Origin: Saccharothrix sp. NRRL B-16314
GTDB taxonomy: Bacteria > Actinomycetota > Actinomycetes > Mycobacteriales > Pseudonocardiaceae
Reading direction: 5' to 3'
DNA length: 64,000 nt
Assembly: GCF_000716595.1 (NCBI RefSeq)
Contig: NZ_JNXC01000007.1
Span: 186,001 to 250,000, forward strand
The position numbers and the translations under genes are program-made. Positions 8,486 to 16,200 of the stretch are shown here, in pieces (positions within the stretch are counted from its first letter, which is position 1; every line of letters begins with the position of its first letter). A model generated the notes under the pieces. It saw only the letters and a list, made by a program, of their open reading frames with translations, was not told the origin of the DNA and ran no database searches.

Positions 8486-9559
8486 ATGGCCCGCACCCGC
8501 GCGCCCGAGCGAACGTTGCTGCCCAGCGACGAACCGCTGTCCCTGCTGCGCAAGGACGGCTCACCGGTGGACGACTCACCGCTGGCCATGCCCGACGACG
8601 ACGTCCTGGTCGAGCTGTACCGGCGCATGGTCGTCGGCCGCCGCTTCGACACCCAGGCCACCTCGCTGACCAAGCAGGGCAGGCTGGCCGTCTACCCGTC
8701 GTCACACGGTCAGGAGGCGTGCGAGGTCGGCTCGGTGCTCGCCCTGCGCCCCACCGACTGGCTGTTCCCGACCTACCGCGACTCGGTCGCGCTCGTGACC
8801 CGGGGCGTCGACCCGGCCGAGACGCTGACCCTGCTCCAAGGCGGCTGGCACCTGGGCTACGACCCGTACGAGCACCGCGTCGGCCCTCAGTGCACGCCGT
8901 TGGCGACCAACACGCTGCACGCGGTCGGGTTCGCGCACGCGGCGCGGTTGAAGGGCGAGGACACGGCGGCGCTGGTGCTGCTCGGCGACGGCGCCACGTC
9001 CGAGGGCGACACGCACGAGGCGTTGAACTTCGCCGGGGTGTGGCACGCGCCGGTGGTGTTCCTGGTGCAGAACAACGGCTACGCGATCAGCGTGCCCATG
9101 TCCAAGCAGAACGCCGCGCCGTCGTTGGCGCACAAGGGCATCGGGTACGGCGTGCCGTCCGTGCTGGTGGACGGCAACGACGTGGCCGCCGTGTACGCGG
9201 TCGTGCGCGAGGCGGTGCTGTCCGGCGGTCCGACGTTGATCGAGGCGTTGACCTACCGGATCGAGGCGCACACCAACGCCGACGACGCCACCCGCTACCG
9301 CACGTCCGACGAGGTCGCCGCGTGGCTGGACCGCGATCCGGTGGACCGGTTGGAGACGTACCTGACGTCGCGGGGGCTGCTGGACAACGCGCGCCGGGCG
9401 GCGATCGCGGCCGAGGCCGAGGAGTTCGCGGCGTCCGTGCGGGCGAAGATGAACGTGGACGTGGAGCCGTCGCCGGACGACCTGTTCGAGCACGTGTACG
9501 CCACGATGCCGCGCCACCTGCGGGAGCAGGCGGCGGCGTTGCGCGAGGAACTGGCATGA
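8486..9559 (+). CDS. bkdA: branched-chain 2-oxoacid dehydrogenase E1 alpha subunit
   Basis: 357 residues of the thiamine-diphosphate E1 alpha family. The ThDP motif runs from GDGATSEGD to FLVQNNGYA; SSHGQEACEVG and FPTYRDS are the family's substrate-side motifs. With E1 beta it decarboxylates a 2-oxoacid and passes the acyl group to lipoyl-E2. A GGAGGAG ribosome site (8477-8483) fixes the ATG at 8486. Branched-chain rather than pyruvate specificity is inferred from the divergent Lrp gene and three-gene layout, so pyruvate remains possible. Confidence 0.88.
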   Translation: MARTRAPERTLLPSDEPLSLLRKDGSPVDDSPLAMPDDDVLVELYRRMVVGRRFDTQATSLTKQGRLAVYPSSHGQEACEVGSVLALRPTDWLFPTYRDSVALVTRGVDPAETLTLLQGGWHLGYDPYEHRVGPQCTPLATNTLHAVGFAHAARLKGEDTAALVLLGDGATSEGDTHEALNFAGVWHAPVVFLVQNNGYAISVPMSKQNAAPSLAHKGIGYGVPSVLVDGNDVAAVYAVVREAVLSGGPTLIEALTYRIEAHTNADDATRYRTSDEVAAWLDRDPVDRLETYLTSRGLLDNARRAAIAAEAEEFAASVRAKMNVDVEPSPDDLFEHVYATMPRHLREQAAALREELA

Positions 9560-10569
9560 GCGCGGTCTCGATGGCCGGTGCGCTGAACCGGGCGCTGGCC
9601 GACTCGCTGGCCGCCGACCCGAGCGTGCTGGTGTTCGGCGAGGACGTCGGCCCCCTGGGCGGGGTGTTCCGGGTGACCGACGGCCTGGCCGCGCGGTTCG
9701 GCGAGGAGCGGGTGTTCGACACGCCGCTCGCCGAGTCCGGCATCGTCGGCACCGCCATCGGCATGGCGATGAACGGCTTGCGGCCCGTGGTGGAGATGCA
9801 GTTCGACGCGTTCGCTTACCCGGCGTTCGAGCAGATCACCAGCCACCTGGCGAAGCTGCGCAACCGGACGCGCGGGCAGGTGTCGTTGCCGGTGGTGATC
9901 CGGGTGCCGTACGGCGGCGGGATCGGCGGGGTGGAGCACCACTGCGACTCGTCGGAGGCGTACTACACGCACACGCCGGGGCTGCGGGTCGTCACGCCGG
10001 GTACGCCGGATGACGCGTACCGGTTGCTGCGCGACTCGATCGCGTCGCCCGATCCGGTGATCTTCCTGGAGCCGAAGCGGCGGTACTGGGCGAAGGGCGA
10101 GCTGTCGGCGGACTCGGCGGACTCGGCCGACTCCGTCGCGTTCGACCGGGCGCTGGTGCGGCGGACCGGGCGGGACGTCACGTTGATCGCGTACGGGCCG
10201 ATGGTCGCGACCGCGCTGGAGACGGCGGACGCGGCGGCGGAGGAGGGCTGGGACGTCGAGGTGGTCGACCTGCGGTCGCTGTCGCCGTTCGACGACGAGA
10301 CGGTGTGCGCGTCGGTGCGGCGCACCGGCCGGGCGGTGGTCGTGCACGAGGCGTCCGGGTTCGGCGGGTACGGCGCGGAGGTCGTCGCCCGGGTCACCGA
10401 GCGGTGCTTCCACCACCTGCACGCGCCGGTGCTGCGGGTGACCGGCTTCGACATCCCCTACCCGCCGCCGAAGCTGGAGGAGCACCACTTGCCGAGCGTC
10501 GACCGGATTTTGGACGCGATCGCCCGGCTCCAGTGGGACGACGAGGTCGTGGGGGGTCACGGTGCCTGA
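9556..10569 (+). CDS. bkdB: branched-chain 2-oxoacid dehydrogenase E1 beta subunit
   Basis: 337 residues, transketolase-type pyrimidine-binding domain (1-180; FGEDVGPLGGVFRVTDGL, DTPLAESGIVG) and C-terminal transketolase domain (200-330; TLIAYGPMV, VVDLRSLSPFD). It completes the alpha2beta2 E1. Its ATG overlaps the E1 alpha stop by four bases and its end overlaps the E2 start by eight. A short Ala-Asp-Ser repeat near residue 190 (SADSADSADS) is a local expansion in a surface loop. Confidence 0.9.
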   Translation: MSAVSMAGALNRALADSLAADPSVLVFGEDVGPLGGVFRVTDGLAARFGEERVFDTPLAESGIVGTAIGMAMNGLRPVVEMQFDAFAYPAFEQITSHLAKLRNRTRGQVSLPVVIRVPYGGGIGGVEHHCDSSEAYYTHTPGLRVVTPGTPDDAYRLLRDSIASPDPVIFLEPKRRYWAKGELSADSADSADSVAFDRALVRRTGRDVTLIAYGPMVATALETADAAAEEGWDVEVVDLRSLSPFDDETVCASVRRTGRAVVVHEASGFGGYGAEVVARVTERCFHHLHAPVLRVTGFDIPYPPPKLEEHHLPSVDRILDAIARLQWDDEVVGGHGA

Positions 10570-11842
10570 CTTCCGGCTGCCCGACCTGGGCGAGGGGTTG
10601 ACCGAGGGCGAGATCGTCACCTGGCTGGTGTCGGTCGGGGACCACGTGTCCATCGACCAGCCCGTGGTCGAGGTGGAGACGGCGAAGGCCGTGGTCGAGG
10701 TCCCGTGCCCGTACGAGGGCGTGGTGAGCGCCCGTTTCGGCGAACCGGGCGAGCAGCTGCCCGTCGGCTCGGTCCTCCTGACCGTCGGCGAACCCGCCAA
10801 GCAACCCGCCCCGGCCGAACCGGCCGCCCCCGCCGAACCGGGGGAGCCGGAGAAGTCGGGCAGCGGCAACGTCCTGATCGGCTACGGCACCTCCGACACA
10901 CCGCGGCGCCGCCGCCGCCCCCGTGAGTCCAACGCTCAGAACGCGAGAGTCCTACGTTCGGAACCCCCGAATTCAACGCTCAGGACACCCGAACCGCCCA
11001 CCGTCCCCGCCGCCCGCCCCGCCACCGCACCCGCCGTGATCTCGCCGTTGGTGCGGCGGATGGCCAGGGAGAACGGCCTGGCGCTCGACCAGGTCGAGGG
11101 CACCGGGCCGGGCGGCGTGATCCGCCGGGCCGACGTGGAACGCGAACTGACCGCGCGCACCGCTCCGGTCGCCCCCGGTCGCCGCATCCCGCTGCGCGGC
11201 GTGCGCGGCGCGGTGGCGGAGAAGCTGGCCACGTCACGGCGGGAGATCCCCGAAGCGACCGTGTGGGTGGACGTCGACGCCACCGACTTCCTCGCCGCAC
11301 GCGCCGCGCTGCCCTCGGTGTCGCTGCTCGCGCTGCTGGCGCGGTTCACCGTGCTGGGGCTCAAGAAGTTCCCCGAGCTGAACTCACGGGTCGAGGGCGA
11401 CGAGATCGTGGTCCTCGACGAAGTGCACCTCGGCTTCGCCGCGCAGACCGACCGCGGCCTGATGGTGCCGGTCGTGCGGGACGCGCAGTCCCTGACCACC
11501 GCCGAACTGGCGTCCGCCATCGCCGCGCACACCGCCTCGGCACGTGAGGGCAAGCTCGCGCCCGCCGCGATGACCGGCGGCACGTTCACGGTCAACAACT
11601 ACGGCGTGTTCGGCGTCGACGGCTCGGCCGCGATCATCAACCACCCGGAGGCCGCGATCCTCGGCATCGGGCGCATCATCGACCGGCCGTGGGCGGTGGA
11701 CGGGCAGCTCGCGGTCCGGAAGGTCGCGCAGCTGACCCTCGCCTTCGACCACCGGGTGTGCGACGGCGGCACGGCGGGCGGGTTCCTGCGGTTCGTCGCC
11801 GACTGCGTCGAGTCCCCGATCACCGCCCTGGCGGATCTGTAG
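10562..11842 (+). CDS. bkdC: dihydrolipoamide acyltransferase E2
   Basis: 426 residues: one lipoyl domain (1-80) with the lipoyl-lysine Lys42 in ETAKAVVEV, an Ala/Pro linker, an E1/E3-binding domain (about 158-195; ISPLVRRMARENGL), a second linker and the catalytic acyltransferase domain ending in the DHRVCDGG active-site motif. It transfers the acyl group from lipoate to CoA. The first linker is interrupted by a basic RRRRR stretch and by a 66-bp tandem DNA repeat (10925-10990). No E3 gene is present in the operon, as is usual. Confidence 0.91.
   Translation: MPDFRLPDLGEGLTEGEIVTWLVSVGDHVSIDQPVVEVETAKAVVEVPCPYEGVVSARFGEPGEQLPVGSVLLTVGEPAKQPAPAEPAAPAEPGEPEKSGSGNVLIGYGTSDTPRRRRRPRESNAQNARVLRSEPPNSTLRTPEPPTVPAARPATAPAVISPLVRRMARENGLALDQVEGTGPGGVIRRADVERELTARTAPVAPGRRIPLRGVRGAVAEKLATSRREIPEATVWVDVDATDFLAARAALPSVSLLALLARFTVLGLKKFPELNSRVEGDEIVVLDEVHLGFAAQTDRGLMVPVVRDAQSLTTAELASAIAAHTASAREGKLAPAAMTGGTFTVNNYGVFGVDGSAAIINHPEAAILGIGRIIDRPWAVDGQLAVRKVAQLTLAFDHRVCDGGTAGGFLRFVADCVESPITALADL
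10925..10990 (+). repeat. three tandem 22-bp units inside the E2 linker
   Basis: Units begin at 10925, 10947 and 10969. Each has an 18-base core close to GAGTCCAACGCTCAGAAC followed by a 4-base spacer; the second core reads GAGTCCTACGTTCGGAAC and the third GAATTCAACGCTCAGGAC. Sixty-six bases equal 22 codons, so the block is tolerated in frame in a linker, encoding Asn/Arg/Ser-rich residues unlike the Ala/Pro linker around it. The composition is lower in GC than the flanks and looks inserted. Confidence 0.7.
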
Positions 11843-11851
11843 GTTGGCCGG

Positions 11852-12349
11852 ATGACCCGTGTGGCGTGGGACGAGGAGTCCTACCTGGACCTCGTCCGCC
11901 GAGCGTGCTTCATCTGCGAGATGCTCGCCGGGAACCCCGACTACCCGCACCACGTCGCCCACCGCGACGAGCGGGCCGTGGTGTTCCTCAGCAAGTTCCC
12001 GTTCATGTGGGGGCACCTGCTGGTCGCACCGGTCGAGCACCGCGAGCACGTCATCGGCGACTTCCCGTTGGAGGACTACCTCGCCCTCCAACGGGTGGTC
12101 CACGCCGCCGGCACCGCGCTGACCTCCCTGGTACCCACCGAACGCCTGTACGTGCTGAGCCTGGGCAGCCAACAGGGCAACCGGCACGCCCACTGGCACC
12201 TCGCGCCCCTGCCACCCGGAGTGCCGTACGACCGGCAGCAGTTCGCCGCGTTCTCGGCCGAGCTGGGCTCGTGCGACTTCCCCGAGCGCGACCTAGCCGA
12301 GCTGGCCGCAGAACTCGGAGGACGGCTGCGCCGGATCCTCGTAGATTGA
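11852..12349 (+). CDS. HIT-family hydrolase
   Basis: 165 residues with the histidine triad HAHWHLAP near residue 115 and the N-terminal CFICEMLAGNPDYPHH zinc-like segment of bacterial HIT proteins. Members hydrolyse or transfer nucleotide monophosphates (for example from adenosine polyphosphates). It starts 9 bases after the E2 stop, so it may be read through from the dehydrogenase operon, but a metabolic link is not evident. The GNAT gene follows 5 bases later. Confidence 0.86.
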   Translation: MTRVAWDEESYLDLVRRACFICEMLAGNPDYPHHVAHRDERAVVFLSKFPFMWGHLLVAPVEHREHVIGDFPLEDYLALQRVVHAAGTALTSLVPTERLYVLSLGSQQGNRHAHWHLAPLPPGVPYDRQQFAAFSAELGSCDFPERDLAELAAELGGRLRRILVD

Positions 12350-12354
12350 CCGGC

Positions 12355-12918
12355 GTGACGAAGCCCGACTACCCCATTCGGACCCGGCGCCTGACCCTGC
12401 GCCCCTTCACCTTCGCCGACCAGGACGCGCTGCACTCCTGGCAGTCCCGCCCGGACGTCGTGCGCTACCTCTACGGCGAGGCCCGCAGCCCCGAGGAGAC
12501 CGCCGACAGCCTGGCGGTGAAGGTCGCGGTGACGTGGCCGGAGAAGGAGGGCGACCACCTCTCGCTGGCCGTGGAGAAGGACGGCGAGGTCATCGGCGAG
12601 ACGGTGCTCAAGTGGCTCAGCGAGGCGCACCGGCAGGGCGAGGTCGGCTACATCTTCCACCCCGACCACCACGGTCAGGGCTACGCCACCGAAGCCGCCG
12701 CCGCCATGATCGACCTCGGTTTCACGAACCTCGGCCTGCACCGCATCGTGGCGTCGTGCGACGCGTTCAACGAGCCGTCGTGGCGGGTGATGGAGCGGCT
12801 GGGCATGCGCCGGGAGGCCCACTTCCGGCACGGCGAGGTCTTCAAGGGCGCGTGGGGCGAAGAGCTGATCTACGCCATCCTGGAGGACGAGTGGCACCGG
12901 ATGGCGGACAGCACCTGA
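12355..12918 (+). CDS. GNAT-family N-acetyltransferase (RimJ-like)
   Basis: 187 residues, RimJ/RimL-type acetyltransferase: start TRRLTLRPFTFADQDAL, the acetyl-CoA loop in HPDHHGQGYATEA and the C-terminal NEPSWRVMERLGMRREA motif. It should transfer acetyl from acetyl-CoA to an amine, most often the N-terminus of a protein or a small molecule; the substrate is not shown. GTG at 12355 is chosen because it directly precedes the conserved N-terminal strand and lies 5 bases after the HIT stop. Confidence 0.86.
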   Translation: MTKPDYPIRTRRLTLRPFTFADQDALHSWQSRPDVVRYLYGEARSPEETADSLAVKVAVTWPEKEGDHLSLAVEKDGEVIGETVLKWLSEAHRQGEVGYIFHPDHHGQGYATEAAAAMIDLGFTNLGLHRIVASCDAFNEPSWRVMERLGMRREAHFRHGEVFKGAWGEELIYAILEDEWHRMADST

Positions 12919-12943
12919 GGACCGGACGGCGGATGATGGCTCG

Positions 12944-13195
12944 ATGCACGAGTACACCGTGGACAGCGGCGCCTACGAGCGGTGGCTGGCGGAGCACCAG
13001 GACGAGTTCGTGGTCAACGCCGAGCGCAGCTTGAACCCGAACAACCTGGTCCTGCACCGCGCCAGCTGCCACACCATCAACGGCACCCCGAGCCGGGGCA
13101 CGACCTGGGTCGGCAGCTACATCAAGATCGTCGGCCGCCGCACCGAACTGGAGGCCACGCACCCGACCGCCCGCCCGTGCCGCCTCTGCCTGTGA
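12944..13195 (+). CDS. small conserved protein with HxxxxC and CxxC motifs
   Basis: 83 residues of unknown function. The sequence has His-x4-Cys (HRASCHTI) in the middle and a C-terminal CRLCL, an arrangement that could bind one zinc ion. The aromatic segment TTWVGSYIKIVGRR lies between. Its stop overlaps the GTG of the next gene by four bases, so the two are coupled. The family is unidentified. Confidence 0.62.
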   Translation: MHEYTVDSGAYERWLAEHQDEFVVNAERSLNPNNLVLHRASCHTINGTPSRGTTWVGSYIKIVGRRTELEATHPTARPCRLCL

Positions 13196-13830
13196 CACCC
13201 GGGAGGCCGAGCCGGTTGGTCTGGTACGTCAGCTACGGCTCGAACATGCACGCCGAGCGGTTCGCGTGCTACCTCACGGGTGGGACGCCGGTCGGTGCGA
13301 CGAGGTGCTACCCGGGGTGCCGGGACGGCAGTCCGCCGGTCGACACCAGGGCGTTGGAGCTGCCCGGCGGGATCTACTTCGCCACGCACTCGCCGGTCTG
13401 GCTCGGCGGTCGGGCGTTCTATGACCCTGGCCTGCCCGGCACCACCTCTGCGCGCGGCTACCTGGTGACCGCGCCGCAGTTCGCCGACGTAGCCGAACAG
13501 GAGATGTACCGCGAACCGGGCGCCGACCTCGACCTGACCGCCGTGCTGGCCGACGGCAGGCACGCGTTCGGCCCCGGCCGCTACGAGACGCTGCTCCACC
13601 TCGGCGAGCACGACGGCCACCCGGCCCTGACGTTCACCGCACCGTGGAGCGCGGCCGACGTCGAGCACACCGCACCCTCGGCCGCCTACCTGAGGATGCT
13701 CGGCTCCGGCCTCGCCGAAGCGCACGGCTGGACCGCCGGACGGATCGCCGCCTACCTCGCCCGCCGCACGCCGTTCTGGACCGCCGCCGACATCGCGGCG
13801 CTGGTCAGTCCTTCTCCACCACGGCGGTGA
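13192..13830 (+). CDS. gamma-glutamylcyclotransferase-like protein
   Basis: About 212 residues. The start of the fold, WYVSYGSNMHAERF, carries the YGSN substrate-binding loop of the gamma-glutamylcyclotransferase/AIG2 fold; the conserved acidic residue region follows with TSARGYLVTAPQF. Members cyclise gamma-glutamyl compounds to 5-oxoproline, though many of this subgroup are uncharacterised. GTG at 13192 gives four-base coupling to the upstream gene; TTG at 13216 is an alternative. The 3' end overlaps the converging SGNH gene by 26 bases. Confidence 0.7.
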   Translation: MTPGRPSRLVWYVSYGSNMHAERFACYLTGGTPVGATRCYPGCRDGSPPVDTRALELPGGIYFATHSPVWLGGRAFYDPGLPGTTSARGYLVTAPQFADVAEQEMYREPGADLDLTAVLADGRHAFGPGRYETLLHLGEHDGHPALTFTAPWSAADVEHTAPSAAYLRMLGSGLAEAHGWTAGRIAAYLARRTPFWTAADIAALVSPSPPRR

Positions 13831-14848
13831 GGTTCCCGTCGTCACCGGCGACGCACGACGCCTCCCGGTCCGGCATGGTCAGGAACTCCGTCATGCACCG
13901 ACCGAACTGCTCGTACCCGCGTGCGTTGGGGTGGAACGACTCCTGCAAGGCGTGCCGCGCCCGCGACTCCTCCCGCAGACCGTCGAAGTCGATCGTGAGC
14001 CGGGTGAACCACTCGTCCTCGGGCTTCTTCCCGCGCATGCACGCCTCGCGCTCGTCACCCGCCTTGGACAGGTCGAGGAACCTCGCGTCCACCTTGTCCG
14101 CCGCCGTGCGCAGGCCGTCCGACAGCTGGTCGACGGCCGTGTCCCGGACCCACTCCAGGTCACCGGTCCGCAGCGGGCACCCGGCGAGGTTCTGGAGGTC
14201 GAACGGCAACCCCGGCGCGACCGGCGCGGCGTAGGACTGGAGGACGAGCGTGTACGACCGGGGCGTGTAGCCCTCGTCCTGCAACACCCGGCGGACGTCG
14301 CGCAGCGCCCGTTCCACCTTGGGGGTCATCCGCTTGACCCGGGCCTCCCACTCGGCGGCCATGGCGTCCGCGCAGTCGGTGCTGCGCTCGATCCACGCCC
14401 GCAGGCACGCGCCCAGCACGTCCGCGAACCGCGGGTCGTCGTTCGCGCCGACCGCCACCACGACCACCGACACCCGGTACTCGCGCGCGATCGCCGCCAG
14501 CTGCGCGGCCTGCGAACCCTCCGTGTTGCGCACTTGGTCGGTGATGCCGACCTGTTCCGAGTTCGCGCCGGAGCAGGCGAGGTTGAACACCCGGTCCACG
14601 CCCGCGACCTGCGTCTTGTACACCGAGGCCTTCAACGACCGGTGGCACCAGTTGCCGTTCTCGCCGTCCGTCCCCGGCTCGTACGTGCCCGCGCCCTCAC
14701 CGGCCATGGTGCTGTCCCCGAGCGCGACCAACGCCCGCGGCGCGTCGCGCGAGGGGCCGGGTGACGACGGGTAGGGCGAGTCGCTGACCACCAGCAACAG
14801 GGCGAGCAGCGGGAACACCAGGGCGACGGCAACGAATCGACGCAACAT
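13805..14848 (-). CDS. exported SGNH hydrolase, last gene of an ABC operon
   Basis: 347 residues with an N-terminal membrane anchor or signal (about 3-22), the nucleophile block VALGDSTMAGEG, oxyanion Asn in VGANDD and catalytic His in ESFHPNARGYEQ. Several cysteines suggest extracellular disulfides. It starts only 6 bases after the second ABC ATPase stop and belongs to the permease-ATPase-ATPase operon. An esterase acting at the cell surface on an envelope lipid or acylated polymer is inferred, not shown. Confidence 0.85.
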   Translation of the reverse strand: MLRRFVAVALVFPLLALLLVVSDSPYPSSPGPSRDAPRALVALGDSTMAGEGAGTYEPGTDGENGNWCHRSLKASVYKTQVAGVDRVFNLACSGANSEQVGITDQVRNTEGSQAAQLAAIAREYRVSVVVVAVGANDDPRFADVLGACLRAWIERSTDCADAMAAEWEARVKRMTPKVERALRDVRRVLQDEGYTPRSYTLVLQSYAAPVAPGLPFDLQNLAGCPLRTGDLEWVRDTAVDQLSDGLRTAADKVDARFLDLSKAGDEREACMRGKKPEDEWFTRLTIDFDGLREESRARHALQESFHPNARGYEQFGRCMTEFLTMPDREASCVAGDDGNLTAVVEKD

Positions 14849-14854
14849 CGGTGC

Positions 14855-15538
14855 CTATCCTACGGAGACCCGCCCGCCGTCGAGCACCACAGTGCGGTCC
14901 GCCGCGCGGTGCACCTCGTCGTGGTGCGTGGCGATGAGCACGGCCGCGCCCGCGTCCGCCGCCTGGCGCAACGCCCGGACCGCCTTGGGCGCGCTGTTCA
15001 GGTCGAGGTGCGCGGTGGGCTCGTCCGCCAGCAGCACCCTCGGCGACCCGACGACGGCCCGTGCCAGCGCGGCGCGCTGCTGCTGCCCGAACGACACCTC
15101 GGCCGGGTACCGGTCGGCCAGGTCGGCGATGCCCAGTTCCGCCAGCAGTTCCGCCACCCTGGCCGGCGAACCGACCCGGCCGAGCCGGACGGGCAGCGCC
15201 ACGTTCTCCGCCAACGTCAGCTCGCCGGCCAGCCCCAGCGCCTGCGGCAGCAGGGCGCACAACTGCCACGGCGGCGGCGACGTCAGCACCTCGCCGCCCA
15301 GCTCCACCGTGCCCGCGTCGGCCTGGTCGAACCCGGCGAGCACGGCCAGCAGCGCGCTCTTGCCCGACCCGGACGGACCGGACAGCGTCACCAGCTCACC
15401 GGCCGCCACCTCCAGGTCCACCCCGCGCAGCACGTGCACCGGCCCGCCGGCGTGCTGGAACGTCCGCTCGATCCCCGTCGCCCGCAGCGCCACGGCGCGT
15501 GCCACCGCCGTCGACCCGACCTGTCGCGAAGCCGTCAC
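14855..15538 (-). CDS. ABC transporter ATPase (second)
   Basis: 227 residues, MacB/LolD-type ATPase: Walker A GPSGSGKS, Q-loop LLPQALGL, signature VSFGQQQRAALARA (a variant of LSGGQ), Walker B VLLADEPTAHLD and the switch His in ATHHDEV. GTG at 15538 overlaps the stop of the first ATPase by four bases. Two distinct ATPases probably form a heterodimer on the large permease at 16193. Confidence 0.9.
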   Translation of the reverse strand: MTASRQVGSTAVARAVALRATGIERTFQHAGGPVHVLRGVDLEVAAGELVTLSGPSGSGKSALLAVLAGFDQADAGTVELGGEVLTSPPPWQLCALLPQALGLAGELTLAENVALPVRLGRVGSPARVAELLAELGIADLADRYPAEVSFGQQQRAALARAVVGSPRVLLADEPTAHLDLNSAPKAVRALRQAADAGAAVLIATHHDEVHRAADRTVVLDGGRVSVG

Positions 15539-16200
15539 GCCGCCAACACCCCGTTCCGCAGGTCGAACCTCGTGTCGGCCAGCGCGATCAGCCTCGGGTC
15601 GTGCGACGCCACCACCACGGGCACACCCCGCTGCGCCAAGTCCGTCAACGTCTCCAGCACCAGGTCCGCCGAGACCACGTCCAACTGGGACGTCGGCTCG
15701 TCGGCCAGCACGACCGTCGCCTGCCGCGCCAGCGCGCACCCGAACGCCAGCCGCTGCTGCTGCCCGCCGGACATCGCGGACACCTTCCAACCGGCGGTGC
15801 CGGGCAGGCCCAACTGCTCCAGCAGCTCCTCGACCGGCGCGACCCGCCCGGCCGCCTGCGCCGCCGCACGCAGGTTGTCGCCCACGTCCAGGTGGTCGAT
15901 CAGGTTGTCCGCCGGGTTCTGGAACACCAGCGCGACCTCCTTCCGCCGCAGCTGCCGCCTGGCCCGCGACGACAGCCGCTCCGTACCCGCGCCCCGCAGC
16001 TCCACGCCACCGACCGTAGGCCGCTCCACCAGGCTCAGCACGCGCAGCAGTGTCGACTTGCCCGACCCGGAAGGCCCCGCCAGCACCGTCATGCCCTGCG
16101 CGGGCACGTCCAGCGACACGTCCGACACCGCCGTCACCGCACCGGCGGACGTCCGGTACTCCACACCCACGCCGCGCAGCCGCAGCACGTGATCAACCAC
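15535..16200 (-). CDS. ABC transporter ATPase (first)
   Basis: 221 residues with Walker A GPSGSGKS, Q-loop VFQNPADN, canonical signature MSGGQQQRLAFGCAL, Walker B VVLADEPTSQLD and switch His in ASHDPRL. It overlaps the permease gene upstream by eight bases and the second ATPase downstream by four, so all three proteins are made in fixed ratio. Its signature is canonical, unlike the partner's, as seen in asymmetric ABC pairs. Confidence 0.91.
   Translation of the reverse strand: MVDHVLRLRGVGVEYRTSAGAVTAVSDVSLDVPAQGMTVLAGPSGSGKSTLLRVLSLVERPTVGGVELRGAGTERLSSRARRQLRRKEVALVFQNPADNLIDHLDVGDNLRAAAQAAGRVAPVEELLEQLGLPGTAGWKVSAMSGGQQQRLAFGCALARQATVVLADEPTSQLDVVSADLVLETLTDLAQRGVPVVVASHDPRLIALADTRFDLRNGVLAA

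Noticed and set aside
8719..10569. Plus-strand frame that starts inside E1 alpha out of frame and runs into E1 beta
   Set aside because: Only the part from 9556 is the E1 beta gene; the upstream portion is an Arg/Gly-rich shadow of E1 alpha.
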